NCBI GenBank assembly: GCA_944390945.1 | Contig: CALXRV010000002.1 | Coordinates: 1 to 36,242 of the forward strand | Length of the DNA stretch: 36,242 bases | Reading direction: 5' to 3' | From: an uncultured Clostridia bacterium | GTDB taxonomy: Bacteria; Bacillota; Dehalobacteriia; UBA4068 | Part shown: piece after piece, positions 7,704 to 15,429 of the stretch | Numbering within the stretch: the first letter of the stretch is position 1 | How the letters are laid out: every line of letters begins with the position of its first letter | Translations under genes and position numbers: made by a program | The notes under the pieces: model-generated | Told to the model about the DNA's origin: nothing | Database searches by the model: none | Seen by the model: only the letters and a program-made list of their open reading frames with translations

Positions 7704-8471
7704 CTACCTGTTGTCCGCTGCTGCCGCGATGTCGGCGGCACGGATGGCAACGACGCGGTTATTTTCGATCGTCAGCGCATAGAGCTGTTCCGGATGTTCG
7801 CGCTGCAGGTCAAGCAGGTCTGCAATGCTGGCAGCCGCTGTGTTGGCTGCGTCGCGCAGATCCTCGCCCAGCGTATCACGATCCGTATTGCTCTCCGTCG
7901 TGTTGTCGGTCATGCCGTTTGCCGTGTTGTCCGTCGTGTTGTCGGTCATGCCGCTTGCCGTGTTGTTCGTCGTGTTGTCGGTCATGCCGTTCGTCATGTC
8001 ATTGGTCCGGTTGTCGGTCATGCCGTTTGCCGTGCCGTTCGTCGTGTTGTCCGTCATGCGGTCTGTCTTATTGTTCATCATGTTGTCGGTCAGGCCGTCC
8101 GTGCGGCTGTTTTCCGTCGTCATGCCAACCTGCCGCAGTGCGGAAAGATCGACCTCCGCCGTGTCTGGCAGCGCATAAAGCCGCCGTTCCACCGCACGGT
8201 TGTAAACATAATAGCCGTCCTGGAACATGTCTTCGCGCAGCCCCAGCTGGGAGATGCGCTCCGTATCTGCCGGGGTCAGCACTTCGGCTTCATCCACCAT
8301 AACGGTGCGCGCCTGCTGGTTGACCTCCAGGAGATAACCGTAGATGATCTCGCGTTCGCTGCCTGCTACGCGGCTGTTCGCCGTATTGGCGCAGGCGGCC
8401 AGGGCGAGCAGCGCTGCGATCAGGGTCAGCAGCAGTGCGGCTGATTTTAAGGGATATGCTATTTTCCTCAC
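7704..8471 (-). CDS. Lipoprotein with Asn/Thr/Met-rich tandem repeats
   Basis: A 255-aa protein with a type II signal sequence: basic MRKIAYPLK, hydrophobic core and lipobox ALAAC with Cys27. It should be lipid-anchored on the outer face of the cytoplasmic membrane. Residues ~29-115 form a compact region with no recognised family. Residues ~137-192 are four to five 12-residue repeats built on NGMTDNTTNNTA, and the C-terminal ~60 residues (ASIADLLDLQREHPEQLYALTIENNRVVAI) look folded again. The start is GTG at 8471, supported by AGGAGG seven bases upstream. The repeats probably form a flexible linker. The M23 peptidase upstream on the same strand hints at an envelope role, but function is unknown. 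Confidence 0.75.
   Translation of the reverse strand: MRKIAYPLKSAALLLTLIAALLALAACANTANSRVAGSEREIIYGYLLEVNQQARTVMVDEAEVLTPADTERISQLGLREDMFQDGYYVYNRAVERRLYALPDTAEVDLSALRQVGMTTENSRTDGLTDNMMNNKTDRMTDNTTNGTANGMTDNRTNDMTNGMTDNTTNNTASGMTDNTTDNTANGMTDNTTESNTDRDTLGEDLRDAANTAAASIADLLDLQREHPEQLYALTIENNRVVAIRAADIAAAADNR
7896..8060 (-). repeat. 36-bp tandem repeat within the lipoprotein gene
   Basis: Units begin at 7896, 7932, 7968, 8004 and a partial unit at 8040. The first three share CGTCGTGTTGTCGGTCATGC. Each unit encodes 12 residues, so copy-number change preserves the frame. Confidence 0.9.
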
Positions 8472-8722
8472 GCTGTATCCTCCTTTTCCTGCCCAAGCTG
8501 TTTGACGCGGCAGCGGCGGGGCGGCAGCCGCTGCGCGCTGGCATTAGTTTCTGCGGCAGCCGGATAAATATAGCTGCCATTTTTTGCTAACGCATCTGCC
8601 TTTGCACCTAGTTTATTGTCAATGGTTTTCCGCTTTTCCCGTCCTGCTGCCGTCCTGCGCCGGCGCCTTGCTTTTGCCTGTTGCGGCAGCCGTTTGCGCG
8701 GGATTGCGCGGGATTGCAGGTT

Positions 8723-9544
8723 TCAGCGCAGATAGAGCAGCGGGTCCTGACAGGCGCCGCCCAGCCGCACTTCAAAATGCACATGCGGTCCGGTGCTGTT
8801 GCCCGTGCTGCCGACAAGTGCGATGGCGTCGCCGCGCAGTACGGTTTCGCCTTCTTCAACCAGCAGGCTCTGGCAGTGCGCGTATAAGGTCTGGAAGCCG
8901 TCGCCATGGTCGATCATCACCGCATAGCCGTAGGCGTCGTTTTTCCAATCCGCCTCGCTGACTATGCCGGCTGCTGCGGCGACGATTTCCGAACCAGCGT
9001 CTGCCGCCAGATCCAGCCCGTAATGATAGCCGCTGCCGCGCGCGCCATAACGCGAGCTGATCACGCCGCTGACCGGCCAGAGGAAACTGGCCGTGCCGCG
9101 CGAGGCGAGCACCGGTACGCTTTGCAGCGCGTCGCCGGAGACGGCAAAGACGGCGCATTCCTCATCCAGCGGCAGATAAAGGGTCTGGCCGGGCTGCAGC
9201 AGCCGCACGTCGCGGATCTGGTTGCGCTCCATCAGCGCGCTGACGCTGGTTCGGTAGCGCTGCGCCAGCGCATACAGCGTATCGCCCGCCTGTACGGTAA
9301 TGGCGGCCGCCGGTTCCTGCGGCAGGGTGATCAGTGTGCCGGCGGCCAGCGGCGCATCCGGCTGCGCATTGTTGATTGCAGCGAGCAGCTCCGCATCCGC
9401 ACCGCAGCGCAGGGCGATGCCGGCGATGTCCTCGCCTTCTGTGGTAATATAATAGGATGCGTAGGCTGCAGCCTGCGCTTTGTCGCTGATGCCGAACAGC
9501 AGCAAAACGGCGAGCAGCAGGCAGTAAAACGCTTGTTTTTTCAT
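8723..9544 (-). CDS. LysM-M23 cell-wall peptidase (LytM/NlpD-like)
   Basis: An exported peptidoglycan endopeptidase of 273 aa. It has a signal peptide (MKKQAFYCLLLAVLLLFG, cleaved after QAQA-type AQA near residue 26), a degenerate LysM repeat (about 31-75), a clear LysM (about 82-125), and a C-terminal M23 domain. Zinc and catalytic residues are visible: H174 and D178 in HYGLD, H223 in YAHC, and H254/H256 in GPHVHFE. All M23 signatures are intact, so it should be an active hydrolase cutting peptide crosslinks in the wall. It has a good AAAGGAGAAC ribosome site. The gene is monocistronic or co-transcribed with the lipoprotein 251 bases downstream; that gap carries no gene. Confidence 0.92.
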   Translation of the reverse strand: MKKQAFYCLLLAVLLLFGISDKAQAAAYASYYITTEGEDIAGIALRCGADAELLAAINNAQPDAPLAAGTLITLPQEPAAAITVQAGDTLYALAQRYRTSVSALMERNQIRDVRLLQPGQTLYLPLDEECAVFAVSGDALQSVPVLASRGTASFLWPVSGVISSRYGARGSGYHYGLDLAADAGSEIVAAAAGIVSEADWKNDAYGYAVMIDHGDGFQTLYAHCQSLLVEEGETVLRGDAIALVGSTGNSTGPHVHFEVRLGGACQDPLLYLR

Positions 9545-9660
9545 GTTTTGTTCTCCTTTCCACCCGTCAGCTTTGCCAAATTTTATCTTTGCTATACATT
9601 TTGTTCCTGCGCTGTGTTATACTGATGCCATGCGATACGGCGGCAAAGGAGGCGGAAAAG

Positions 9661-10125
9661 ATGCGGCTGCCAAAGATCGAAGCCTGCGGCGCGGCGGAAG
9701 CGGCGCAGATCCATCAGCAGCTGGAAGCATACAACAGCCGCTTTCTTACCGATTACGAAGAATATGCCTTTTGCATCCGCGATGCAGCGGGCGCGCTCAT
9801 CGCCGGCATCACGGCGCAGCGCGATCTGGACTGTGTGCGCGTGGGCTGGCTTTTTGTCGGCGAATCCTACCGCCGCCAGGGCTATGGCAGCGCGCTGCTG
9901 CGGCGGCTGGAGCAGGCTGCGCGGCAAAGCGGGGCGCGCCGCATCCTGCTCAATACCTTTTCTTTTCAGGCGCCGGCTTTTTATGCTGCGCAGGGCTACC
10001 GGCTTTGCGCAGCGATCGAACCCTGTTTTGGCGCCTATGGACAATATTTTTTTGATAAAGAGCTGCCTGCCGCAGCAGCAGGCGCCATGGCAGAGGAGGA
10101 AGGAGCGGAAAAATGGCAAAGATGA
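9661..10125 (+). CDS. GNAT-family N-acetyltransferase
   Basis: A 154-aa cytosolic acetyltransferase. The acetyl-CoA-binding motif A is clear (VGWLFVGESYRRQGYGSALL, with R-x-x-G-Y-G around residues 72-77), followed by the LNTFSFQAPAFYAAQGY segment typical of GNAT motif B. The start at 9661 is supported by AAAGGAGG eight bases upstream; the preceding in-frame codons lack such a site. Its last 13 bases overlap the radical SAM gene, so translation is likely coupled. The substrate cannot be read from the sequence. Gene orientation switches from minus to plus just before this gene. Confidence 0.88.
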   Translation: MRLPKIEACGAAEAAQIHQQLEAYNSRFLTDYEEYAFCIRDAAGALIAGITAQRDLDCVRVGWLFVGESYRRQGYGSALLRRLEQAARQSGARRILLNTFSFQAPAFYAAQGYRLCAAIEPCFGAYGQYFFDKELPAAAAGAMAEEEGAEKWQR

Positions 10126-11375
10126 TCTTCGCCCGGCCGGACGGGCAATGGTTTGATTTTCCGCCGCTGGAACTGGCCGGCATGAGCGGCGGCCGCATTC
10201 AGCATGTGCTGAAGCCGGACCTGATCCCGCTGCCGGAAGGCGCGACGCTGACCATGATGCCGCTGGCTGCGCCGATCGGCTTTGACGCGGCGGCCGGCGA
10301 ATTTTTGGCGCTGGCGGAAAACCCCTATAAAAAGAAAAGCGAGCCGGTCTATGCCGTGGCCGCGCTGTTGCCGCAGGGCTTCACGCGCCTGCTGCTGCCG
10401 GCGGCGGAGCCGGCGGAAAAAACCCTGCCCATCCTGGGTTATACGGCGGTGGGCGTGGAGAAGGGGCGGTTGGTCGTGGCTGCGGCTGCCACGGATGAGC
10501 ACCGCCGCTGGAACCCGAAGCATTTCAATACGCCGGCGCTGGAAGGGCTGGTGCAGAAGCGGCTGCAGGCGCAGCCGGAAAACCGCATCCTGCGCCAGCT
10601 GGCCAAATGCAGCCTGGAATATGGCTGCTTTACCGCGCAGAACATCTTTTACCGCCGTTGGGAAGGCGGCGTGCCCGCTTCGCCGGCCTGCAATGCAGCC
10701 TGTCTGGCCTGCCTTTCCGAACAGCAGCAGGGCGGTGCGGATTCGCCGCAGCAGCGTATCGATTTTTGCCCGCAATGCCGTGAGATCGTGGAGATCGCCG
10801 TGCCGCATCTGCAGCATGCGGAGGATGCGATGATCAGCTTTGGCCAGGGCTGCGAGGGCGAACCGACGCTGGCGGCGGAGTTGATCTGCGAAGCGCTCAC
10901 TGCCATTCGCCGCGAGACCAGCCGCGGCCTGCTCAATATCAATACCAATGCCGGCCGCAGCGCGGCGGTGCGCGAGCTGATCGCGCATGGCATCGACAGT
11001 CTGCGCGTCAGCATGTTTTCCGCAGTGGAAGCGGATTATCAGGCCTATCATCAGCCGAAGGATTATGCTTTCCGCGATGTCTGCGATTCGCTGGCCGCGG
11101 CAGCTGCCGCCGGTGTGCCGGTGGCGATCAACCTGCTGGCCTATCCCGGCTTCAGCGATGACGAAACCCAGCTGCAGGCGCTGATCGAGCTGGCGCGGCG
11201 CTATGATGTGCGCCAAATCCAGCTGCGCAACCTCAACTGCGACCCGGCGCTGATGGCGCCTTTCTGCCGGCAGCGGCAGCCGCTGGGCATGCGCCGTCTG
11301 CTGCAGGAGCTGCAGCGGCAGCTGCCGCAGACCAGCATCGGCAATTACAGCCGGGATCTGCGCCAGCAACGCTGA
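10113..11375 (+). CDS. Radical SAM protein of unknown substrate
   Basis: A 420-aa protein with the CX3CX2C cluster motif at C193, C197 and C200 (ACNAACLAC) that binds the 4Fe-4S cluster used to cleave S-adenosylmethionine. The barrel follows: SFGQGCEGEP (the GGEP-like strand), INTNAG, DSLRVSMFS, and a late IQLRNLNCDP. The motif starts unusually late; about 190 N-terminal residues form a separate domain not recognised here. A CPQC pair (C219, C222) just after the cluster motif could bind metal. It overlaps the upstream GNAT gene, and its start ATGGCAAAG has GAGGAAGGAGCGG in front. It resembles a widespread uncharacterised radical SAM group sharing the GQGCEGEP and RNLNxDP features. Confidence 0.88.
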   Translation: MAKMIFARPDGQWFDFPPLELAGMSGGRIQHVLKPDLIPLPEGATLTMMPLAAPIGFDAAAGEFLALAENPYKKKSEPVYAVAALLPQGFTRLLLPAAEPAEKTLPILGYTAVGVEKGRLVVAAAATDEHRRWNPKHFNTPALEGLVQKRLQAQPENRILRQLAKCSLEYGCFTAQNIFYRRWEGGVPASPACNAACLACLSEQQQGGADSPQQRIDFCPQCREIVEIAVPHLQHAEDAMISFGQGCEGEPTLAAELICEALTAIRRETSRGLLNINTNAGRSAAVRELIAHGIDSLRVSMFSAVEADYQAYHQPKDYAFRDVCDSLAAAAAAGVPVAINLLAYPGFSDDETQLQALIELARRYDVRQIQLRNLNCDPALMAPFCRQRQPLGMRRLLQELQRQLPQTSIGNYSRDLRQQR

Positions 11376-11395
11376 GCGGCAGGCGAAAATTCCTC

Positions 11396-11424
11396 TTTAC
11401 AAACGGAAAACAGTATGATAAAAT
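11396..11424 (+). promoter_or_regulatory. Putative promoter of rpmE
   Basis: TTTACA (11396-11401), a 17-base spacer and TAAAAT (11419-11424), about 70 bases upstream of the rpmE start. Confidence 0.6.
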
Positions 11425-11495
11425 AGTCAGGCTGGCGATCCTGCCAACAGATCCCGGCATATCGCCAACATGGTTGAGAAAAGAGGTGACCATCG

Positions 11496-11696
11496 ATGAA
11501 GGAAGGTATCCATCCCGCGTATCATGAGGTCGAGGTCGTATGCTCCTGCGGCAACCGCTTCAAGACCGGCTCCACGAAAAAGGAGATCAAGGTTGAAGTT
11601 TGCTCGCAGTGCCATCCCTTTTATACCGGTTCCAAGCGCCTGATGGTGGAACAGGGCGGCCGCGTGGACAAATTCCGCAAAAAATACGGTCTGTGA
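11496..11696 (+). CDS. rpmE: Ribosomal protein L31, zinc-binding type
   Basis: A 66-aa large-subunit protein at the intersubunit bridge. Starts [20 protein letters not shown] as typical L31. The zinc ligands of the C+ form are all present: C16, C18, C36 and C39 (CSC and CSQC). The C-terminus, [13 protein letters not shown], is standard. AGAGGTG provides the ribosome site. The gene stands alone between a promoter and a strong terminator. In related genomes it often lies next to prfA, here 9 kb away. The zinc form implies that a zinc-free paralogue, if any, is elsewhere. Confidence 0.97.
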   Translation: MKEGIHPAYHEVEVVCSCGNRFKTGSTKKEIKVEVCSQCHPFYTGSKRLMVEQGGRVDKFRKKYGL

Positions 11697-11783
11697 TCTG
11701 CGCTGTCGGAGCGGTGCACGCCGCGCATGCGCTGGCAAGCGGCTGTCGGCTGGATGTACCGGACGAGATGAGCGAGAAAAGAA

Positions 11784-11830
11784 AAAGGCAGGCTGCAAAA
11801 AAGCAGCCTGCCTTTCTATATTTTTTACCA
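11784..11830. terminator. Bidirectional intrinsic terminator after rpmE
   Basis: A perfect 13-bp stem (AAAGGCAGGCTGC at 11784-11796, GCAGCCTGCCTTT at 11803-11815) with an A6 loop. T-rich sequence follows on plus (CTATATTTTTT) and a T run on minus, so it can end both rpmE and the convergent regulator gene. Confidence 0.88.
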
Positions 11831-11926
11831 TTTTTACCGTTCCGTTGCCGCATTGCGGATTTCCGTGTTTTTTGACAAAAGCGTTGGCAAACGGGCATTT
11901 ACGCGTGATATTTGCGCCTGGGGTTT

Positions 11927-11955
11927 CGCCGCCAGGCGGCAATTTTGCGGCAAAG
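11927..11955 (-). repeat. Intergenic FAAKLPPGG element, copy A
   Basis: A 29-bp element in the otherwise gene-free interval 11816-12123. It matches 24 of 29 bases with 21590-21618. Read on minus it gives FAAKLPPGG followed by ETPG. The rest of the interval has short C/G-rich repeats (for example around 12015-12085) but no supported gene. Confidence 0.6.
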
Positions 11956-12123
11956 CCTGCCTGTGGTTTCCCGCCGCCTTGCGCGGCGTTTTCCTGCGGC
12001 GGATCCTGCCTCTCCGGGCTGCTCCGTGACTGTTCCGGGCTGCTCCGCCTGCTGGGGCGGTTTTGTCTGTTGGGGCGGTTTTTTTCGGCCTGCGGCCGTC
12101 GTTCCGGCTGGCCTGGCGGCGGT

Positions 12124-12495
12124 TCAGTCGTTTTCCGCCGCATTGCGCGAGGCGGCGAGGAATGCCTCCAGCGCAGGCCGCGGGATGATATAGCTGCGGC
12201 CGCGTTTTACTGCCTGCAGGCGGCCGTCATGGATCATCTCGATCAGGAAAGCATAGCTGAGCGGCAGGATCTGCATCACCTGGCGCACGGTATACCCTTC
12301 GGCAGCGCGACCGACGGCAGCGGCACGCGCATAAGCTGCGACTTCCTCGGCGTCAAGAAAATACTTGCGCCCGGCGCGGAAGGCGGGCAGCTTGCCGTTT
12401 TCAATATCGCGGCGCAGCGTGGCATAGGCGACATGGCTGAGTGCGGCCGCCTGCTTCAGCGTGATATATTTTCCTTCCTCTTTGGCTCCTGCCAT
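12124..12495 (-). CDS. Excisionase-like helix-turn-helix DNA-binding protein with two HTH units
   Basis: A 123-aa protein with two short winged-helix units of the HTH_17/excisionase type. The first is YITLKQAAALSHVAYATLRRDIENGKLPAFRAGRKYFLDAEEVAAYA. The second is YTVRQVMQILPLSYAFLIEMIHDGRLQAVKRGRSYIIPRPALEAFL. Each has the recognition helix, a G-x-L turn and a basic wing. The start at 12495 is preferred over 12510 because GGAGGGAG lies just upstream of it. No integrase, phage or conjugation gene is nearby, so it is probably a chromosomal regulator rather than a working excisionase. It points toward rpmE and shares its terminator. Confidence 0.82.
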   Translation of the reverse strand: MAGAKEEGKYITLKQAAALSHVAYATLRRDIENGKLPAFRAGRKYFLDAEEVAAYARAAAVGRAAEGYTVRQVMQILPLSYAFLIEMIHDGRLQAVKRGRSYIIPRPALEAFLAASRNAAEND

Positions 12496-12681
12496 CGGCG
12501 CTCCCTCCATCTGTTTGCTTCATCATCTTGGATCCTGTTTTTTTACTATCCTGTTCCATTCTATGTATGCCGCTGCAATATCTTGCCTGACAGCGGCAAA
12601 TTTTTTCTGCCGGCAGGGAAAAACCGTGGCGGCATAGCTTGCGGCAGGATTTGCCGCAGCGGCGCGGCGGCGGAGACAGGT

Positions 12682-12709
12682 TTGCAATTTCTGTTAAAAA
12701 TGCTATAAT
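12682..12709 (+). promoter_or_regulatory. Putative promoter of the small membrane protein/ABC-F genes
   Basis: TTGCAA (12682-12687), a 16-base spacer and TATAAT (12704-12709), about 95 bases upstream of the start at 12806. The gene-free interval 12496-12805 shows nothing else convincing. Confidence 0.65.
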
Positions 12710-12805
12710 GGAGGCAAACATGTCGCGCGGGCTGCGCATGTCTGCCGCGGCATGGGCGGCAGCCGTGGCTGCCGTCGCATCATGCGGAGGGATGGAGGGA
12801 TCGCC

Positions 12806-13201
12806 ATGACGATGGATCACTTTATTTCGCTGGCTGTGTACGGAATTATTCTGCTTTTTGTAATTATCCAGTGGTTTCTTTCCCTGCGCCCTTTTTTTCT
12901 TTGGGGGCTGCTGATGCCGCTGCTCTTTGCCGGGCTTTGGTATGTGGCGGTGATGCGGCCGGAAAATGCGCTGCTGGCGCTGCTGCCGTTTACGGATTCG
13001 ACCTATACGCTCTATGCGGAGATCGGCCGGCTGGGCGTGCTGTTCAGCCTGGCGATCTATGCGCTCAGCCGGGCAGCGATGCTGCTGAAAAAGAGTATGC
13101 GCAAACGGGCGCGGCAGCGGCGGCTGGAAGAAAAACGTCAGCGGCAGCTGCGGGAGGCTGCGGCGATGGCCGCCAGCGAACCGGAGAATATGCGCGGCTA
13201 G
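12806..13201 (+). CDS. Small two-helix membrane protein, unknown function
   Basis: A 131-aa protein. Two hydrophobic helices are evident, IISLAVYGIILLFVIIQWFL-like at about residues 6-25 and FFLWGLLMPLLFAGLWYVAV at about 29-48. A weaker third stretch (LGVLFSLAIYALSRAAML) follows near 74-91. The C-terminal ~40 residues are strongly basic and then Ala/Glu-rich (KKSMRKRARQRRLEEKRQRQLREA), probably a cytoplasmic helical tail. The start at 12806 has GGAGGGA five bases upstream. It precedes the ABC-F gene by 42 bases on the same transcript. No family was recognised. Confidence 0.7.
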   Translation: MTMDHFISLAVYGIILLFVIIQWFLSLRPFFLWGLLMPLLFAGLWYVAVMRPENALLALLPFTDSTYTLYAEIGRLGVLFSLAIYALSRAAMLLKKSMRKRARQRRLEEKRQRQLREAAAMAASEPENMRG

Positions 13202-13243
13202 CACGGCTGGCCAGCGCGGCAAGGGGGATTTCAGAAGATATCT

Positions 13244-15217
13244 ATGCAGCTTGCGGCAGGAAATGGTCTGGCGCTGCGTTTTGTGACGGATGAGCTGTTC
13301 AGCGGCGTCGATTTTCAGATCAACGAAAATGCGCATATCGGACTGGTGGGGCGGAATGGCAGCGGCAAAAGCTCGCTGTTCCGTCTGATCAGCGGTGCGC
13401 TCGAACCGTCGGCCGGGCAGCTCGTCTTTGCGCGCGAATGCCGGCTGGCTTATATGGAACAGTTTCTGCGCTTTGCGGCGGAGGAGACGCTCTATGACGC
13501 CACGCTGCGGGCCTTTGCGCCGCTGCAGGCGTTGGAGCAGCGTTTGCAGCAGGTGAATGAAGCGCTGGAGCGGATGGCCGGCACGCAGGGGCGCCCGGGC
13601 CAGCCGCAGGATGCCGCCGGCCTGCTTGCCGAACAGCAGCGCCTGCAGGAGGAATACGAAGCGCGCGGCGGCTATACCTACCGTGCGCGCCTGCGTTCTA
13701 CCCTGCTCGGGCTGGGCTTTTGCGAAGCGGATCTCGCATTGCCGGTTGCGGCGCTTTCCGGCGGGCAGCGTTCCAAGGCAGCATTGGCGCGCACCCTGCT
13801 TGCCGACGCCAATTTGCTCCTGCTCGACGAGCCGACCAATCATCTCGATATCGCGGGCATCCAATGGCTGGAGCAGTTTCTCGCCGGCTTCCGCGGCGCT
13901 TTTGTCGTCATCTCGCATGACCGTTATTTTCTCGATCATGTGACGAACGAAACCTGGGACCTGCATCATGGCCGCCTGCATCGCTACCACGGCAACTACA
14001 GCAGCCATCTGGCGCAGCGCGAGAGCGAGGAAGAGGCGGCGCGGCGGCGCTATCGCAACCAGCTGCGCGAGATCCGGCGCATCGAAGGCATTATCGAACA
14101 GCAACGCCGCTTCAACCAGGCGCGCAATTATGTGACGATCGCCAGCAAGGAAAAGCAGATCGCCCGGCTGAAGCAGGACCTGGTCGCGCCGGATGCAGCG
14201 GAGCGCAGCCTGCGCTTCCGTTTCCGCGTGCCGCCGCCCGGCGGCAATGAAGTGCTGGAGCTGCACGATGTGGCCAAACGGTTTGGCGAAAAGCAGCTTT
14301 TCCGGCATGTGGATATGCGGGTTACGCGCGGCGAGCGCATCTTTCTGCTCGGCCCGAACGGCTGCGGCAAATCCACCCTGCTCAAGATCATCCTTGGCCT
14401 GCTGCCGCCGGATGGCGGCATGGTGCGGCTGGGCGCCAATATCCTGCCGGCTTATTATGACCAGTTCCATGGCCATATTGTTGGCCGCGAGAGCATCCTG
14501 CAGCATTTTACCGAGGCCTATCCGCGCCTGACGCAGACCGAGATCCGGACCATGCTCGGCGCTTTCCTCTTCCCGGCGGAAGATGTGGAAAAAACGCTGG
14601 ATATGCTTTCCGGTGGCGAGAAGGCGCGGCTGGAACTGATGAAGCTGATGCTGCTGCCGGCGAATTTCCTGTTGCTGGACGAACCGAGCAATCATCTGGA
14701 TATCGCGAGTATGGAAGCGGTGGAGCAGGCGCTTTCCGAATACCCCGGCACGCTGCTCATCGTTTCGCATGACCGCTATCTGATCAACCAGCTGGCGGAC
14801 CGCGTTTATCAGATGACGGCGGACGGGTTGATCGAAAGCATCGGCGGCTACGACGATCTGCTGGCTACGCTGGCCAAGCGCGCCGCATCTGCCGGGACTT
14901 CCGCAGACGGCGCGCCTGCGGACGCGGTTGCGGAAAAGCCGCAGGCGGCGGATTACCGCCGCCGCCGCGAAGAACAGGCGGCAGCGCGGAAACGCCAGCG
15001 CCGGCTGGAAAAGGCCGCCGCTGAGCTGGCGCTGCTGGAAGAGCGTCTGGCCGCGCTGGAAGCGGAGATGAACGACCCGGCGCATGCGGCGGATTATCAG
15101 CTGCTGATGCAGGCGCAGGCGGAAAAGGAACAGGTGGAGGCGGATTGCCTGCAGCTGATGGAAGAGATGGAGGCTTTGCAGGCGGCAGAGAGGCAGGAAG
15201 AGCCGCCGCAGGTTTGA
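13244..15217 (+). CDS. ABC-F family ATPase (ribosome-associated)
   Basis: A 657-aa protein with two ATPase domains in tandem and no membrane segments, the hallmark of ABC-F factors that act on the ribosomal E site. Domain 1: Walker A GRNGSGKSS (36-44), signature LSGGQRSK (~171), Walker B LLLLDEPTNHLD, switch SHDRYF. Domain 2: Walker A GPNGCGKST (~368-376), signature LSGGEKAR, Walker B LLLDEPSNHLD, SHDRY. A charged linker rich in Arg/Gln/Glu lies between the domains, and a coiled-coil C-terminal extension (about 555-650) resembles that of Uup/YdiF-type members. The nearest AAGGGGG is 16 bases upstream of the start, so initiation may be weak or at another codon. Subclass not assigned: housekeeping or antibiotic protection are both possible. 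Confidence 0.93.
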   Translation: MQLAAGNGLALRFVTDELFSGVDFQINENAHIGLVGRNGSGKSSLFRLISGALEPSAGQLVFARECRLAYMEQFLRFAAEETLYDATLRAFAPLQALEQRLQQVNEALERMAGTQGRPGQPQDAAGLLAEQQRLQEEYEARGGYTYRARLRSTLLGLGFCEADLALPVAALSGGQRSKAALARTLLADANLLLLDEPTNHLDIAGIQWLEQFLAGFRGAFVVISHDRYFLDHVTNETWDLHHGRLHRYHGNYSSHLAQRESEEEAARRRYRNQLREIRRIEGIIEQQRRFNQARNYVTIASKEKQIARLKQDLVAPDAAERSLRFRFRVPPPGGNEVLELHDVAKRFGEKQLFRHVDMRVTRGERIFLLGPNGCGKSTLLKIILGLLPPDGGMVRLGANILPAYYDQFHGHIVGRESILQHFTEAYPRLTQTEIRTMLGAFLFPAEDVEKTLDMLSGGEKARLELMKLMLLPANFLLLDEPSNHLDIASMEAVEQALSEYPGTLLIVSHDRYLINQLADRVYQMTADGLIESIGGYDDLLATLAKRAASAGTSADGAPADAVAEKPQAADYRRRREEQAAARKRQRRLEKAAAELALLEERLAALEAEMNDPAHAADYQLLMQAQAEKEQVEADCLQLMEEMEALQAAERQEEPPQV

Positions 15218-15292
15218 TCTGCGCGTACAAACCTGCTCTGCTGCGGCAAAGCGGGTTTGGCGGAAGAATGCGCCGGCTGGCAAAAGCAAAGG

Positions 15293-15321
15293 TTGGCAGC
15301 GGCGGCGGAAAATGATATACT
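15293..15321 (+). promoter_or_regulatory. Putative promoter of the PurB-like/PssA genes
   Basis: TTGGCA (15293-15298), a 17-base spacer and TATACT (15316-15321), about 110 bases upstream of the PurB-like start. Confidence 0.65.
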
Positions 15322-15429
15322 AAACAGAAGGTTTACTGAACGGATCTGCGGATCCATGCGGACGCAGGGCAGGCTGCGCGGGGGCGTCCCGCTTTGCCGG
15401 CGGCTGCGTTTGGACAGGGGGAGAGGGAT

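Noticed and set aside
11427-12143. A minus-strand Pro/Arg-rich frame of 238 codons containing FAAKLPPGG
   Set aside because: It overlaps the rpmE gene antisense and the end of the HTH gene in another frame, passes through the terminator, and has no ribosome site. Only the short conserved element is kept as a finding.
12124-12495. A mobile element inferred from the excisionase-like gene
   Set aside because: No integrase, attachment-site duplication, tRNA or phage gene was seen nearby; such HTH proteins are common chromosomal regulators.
12401-15289. A very long open frame on minus (962 codons) across the ABC-F gene
   Set aside because: It is the antisense of a clear ABC-F coding sequence. 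Such frames stay open because of high GC and codon bias; the product is Arg/Gln/His-rich with no recognisable domain and no ribosome site.
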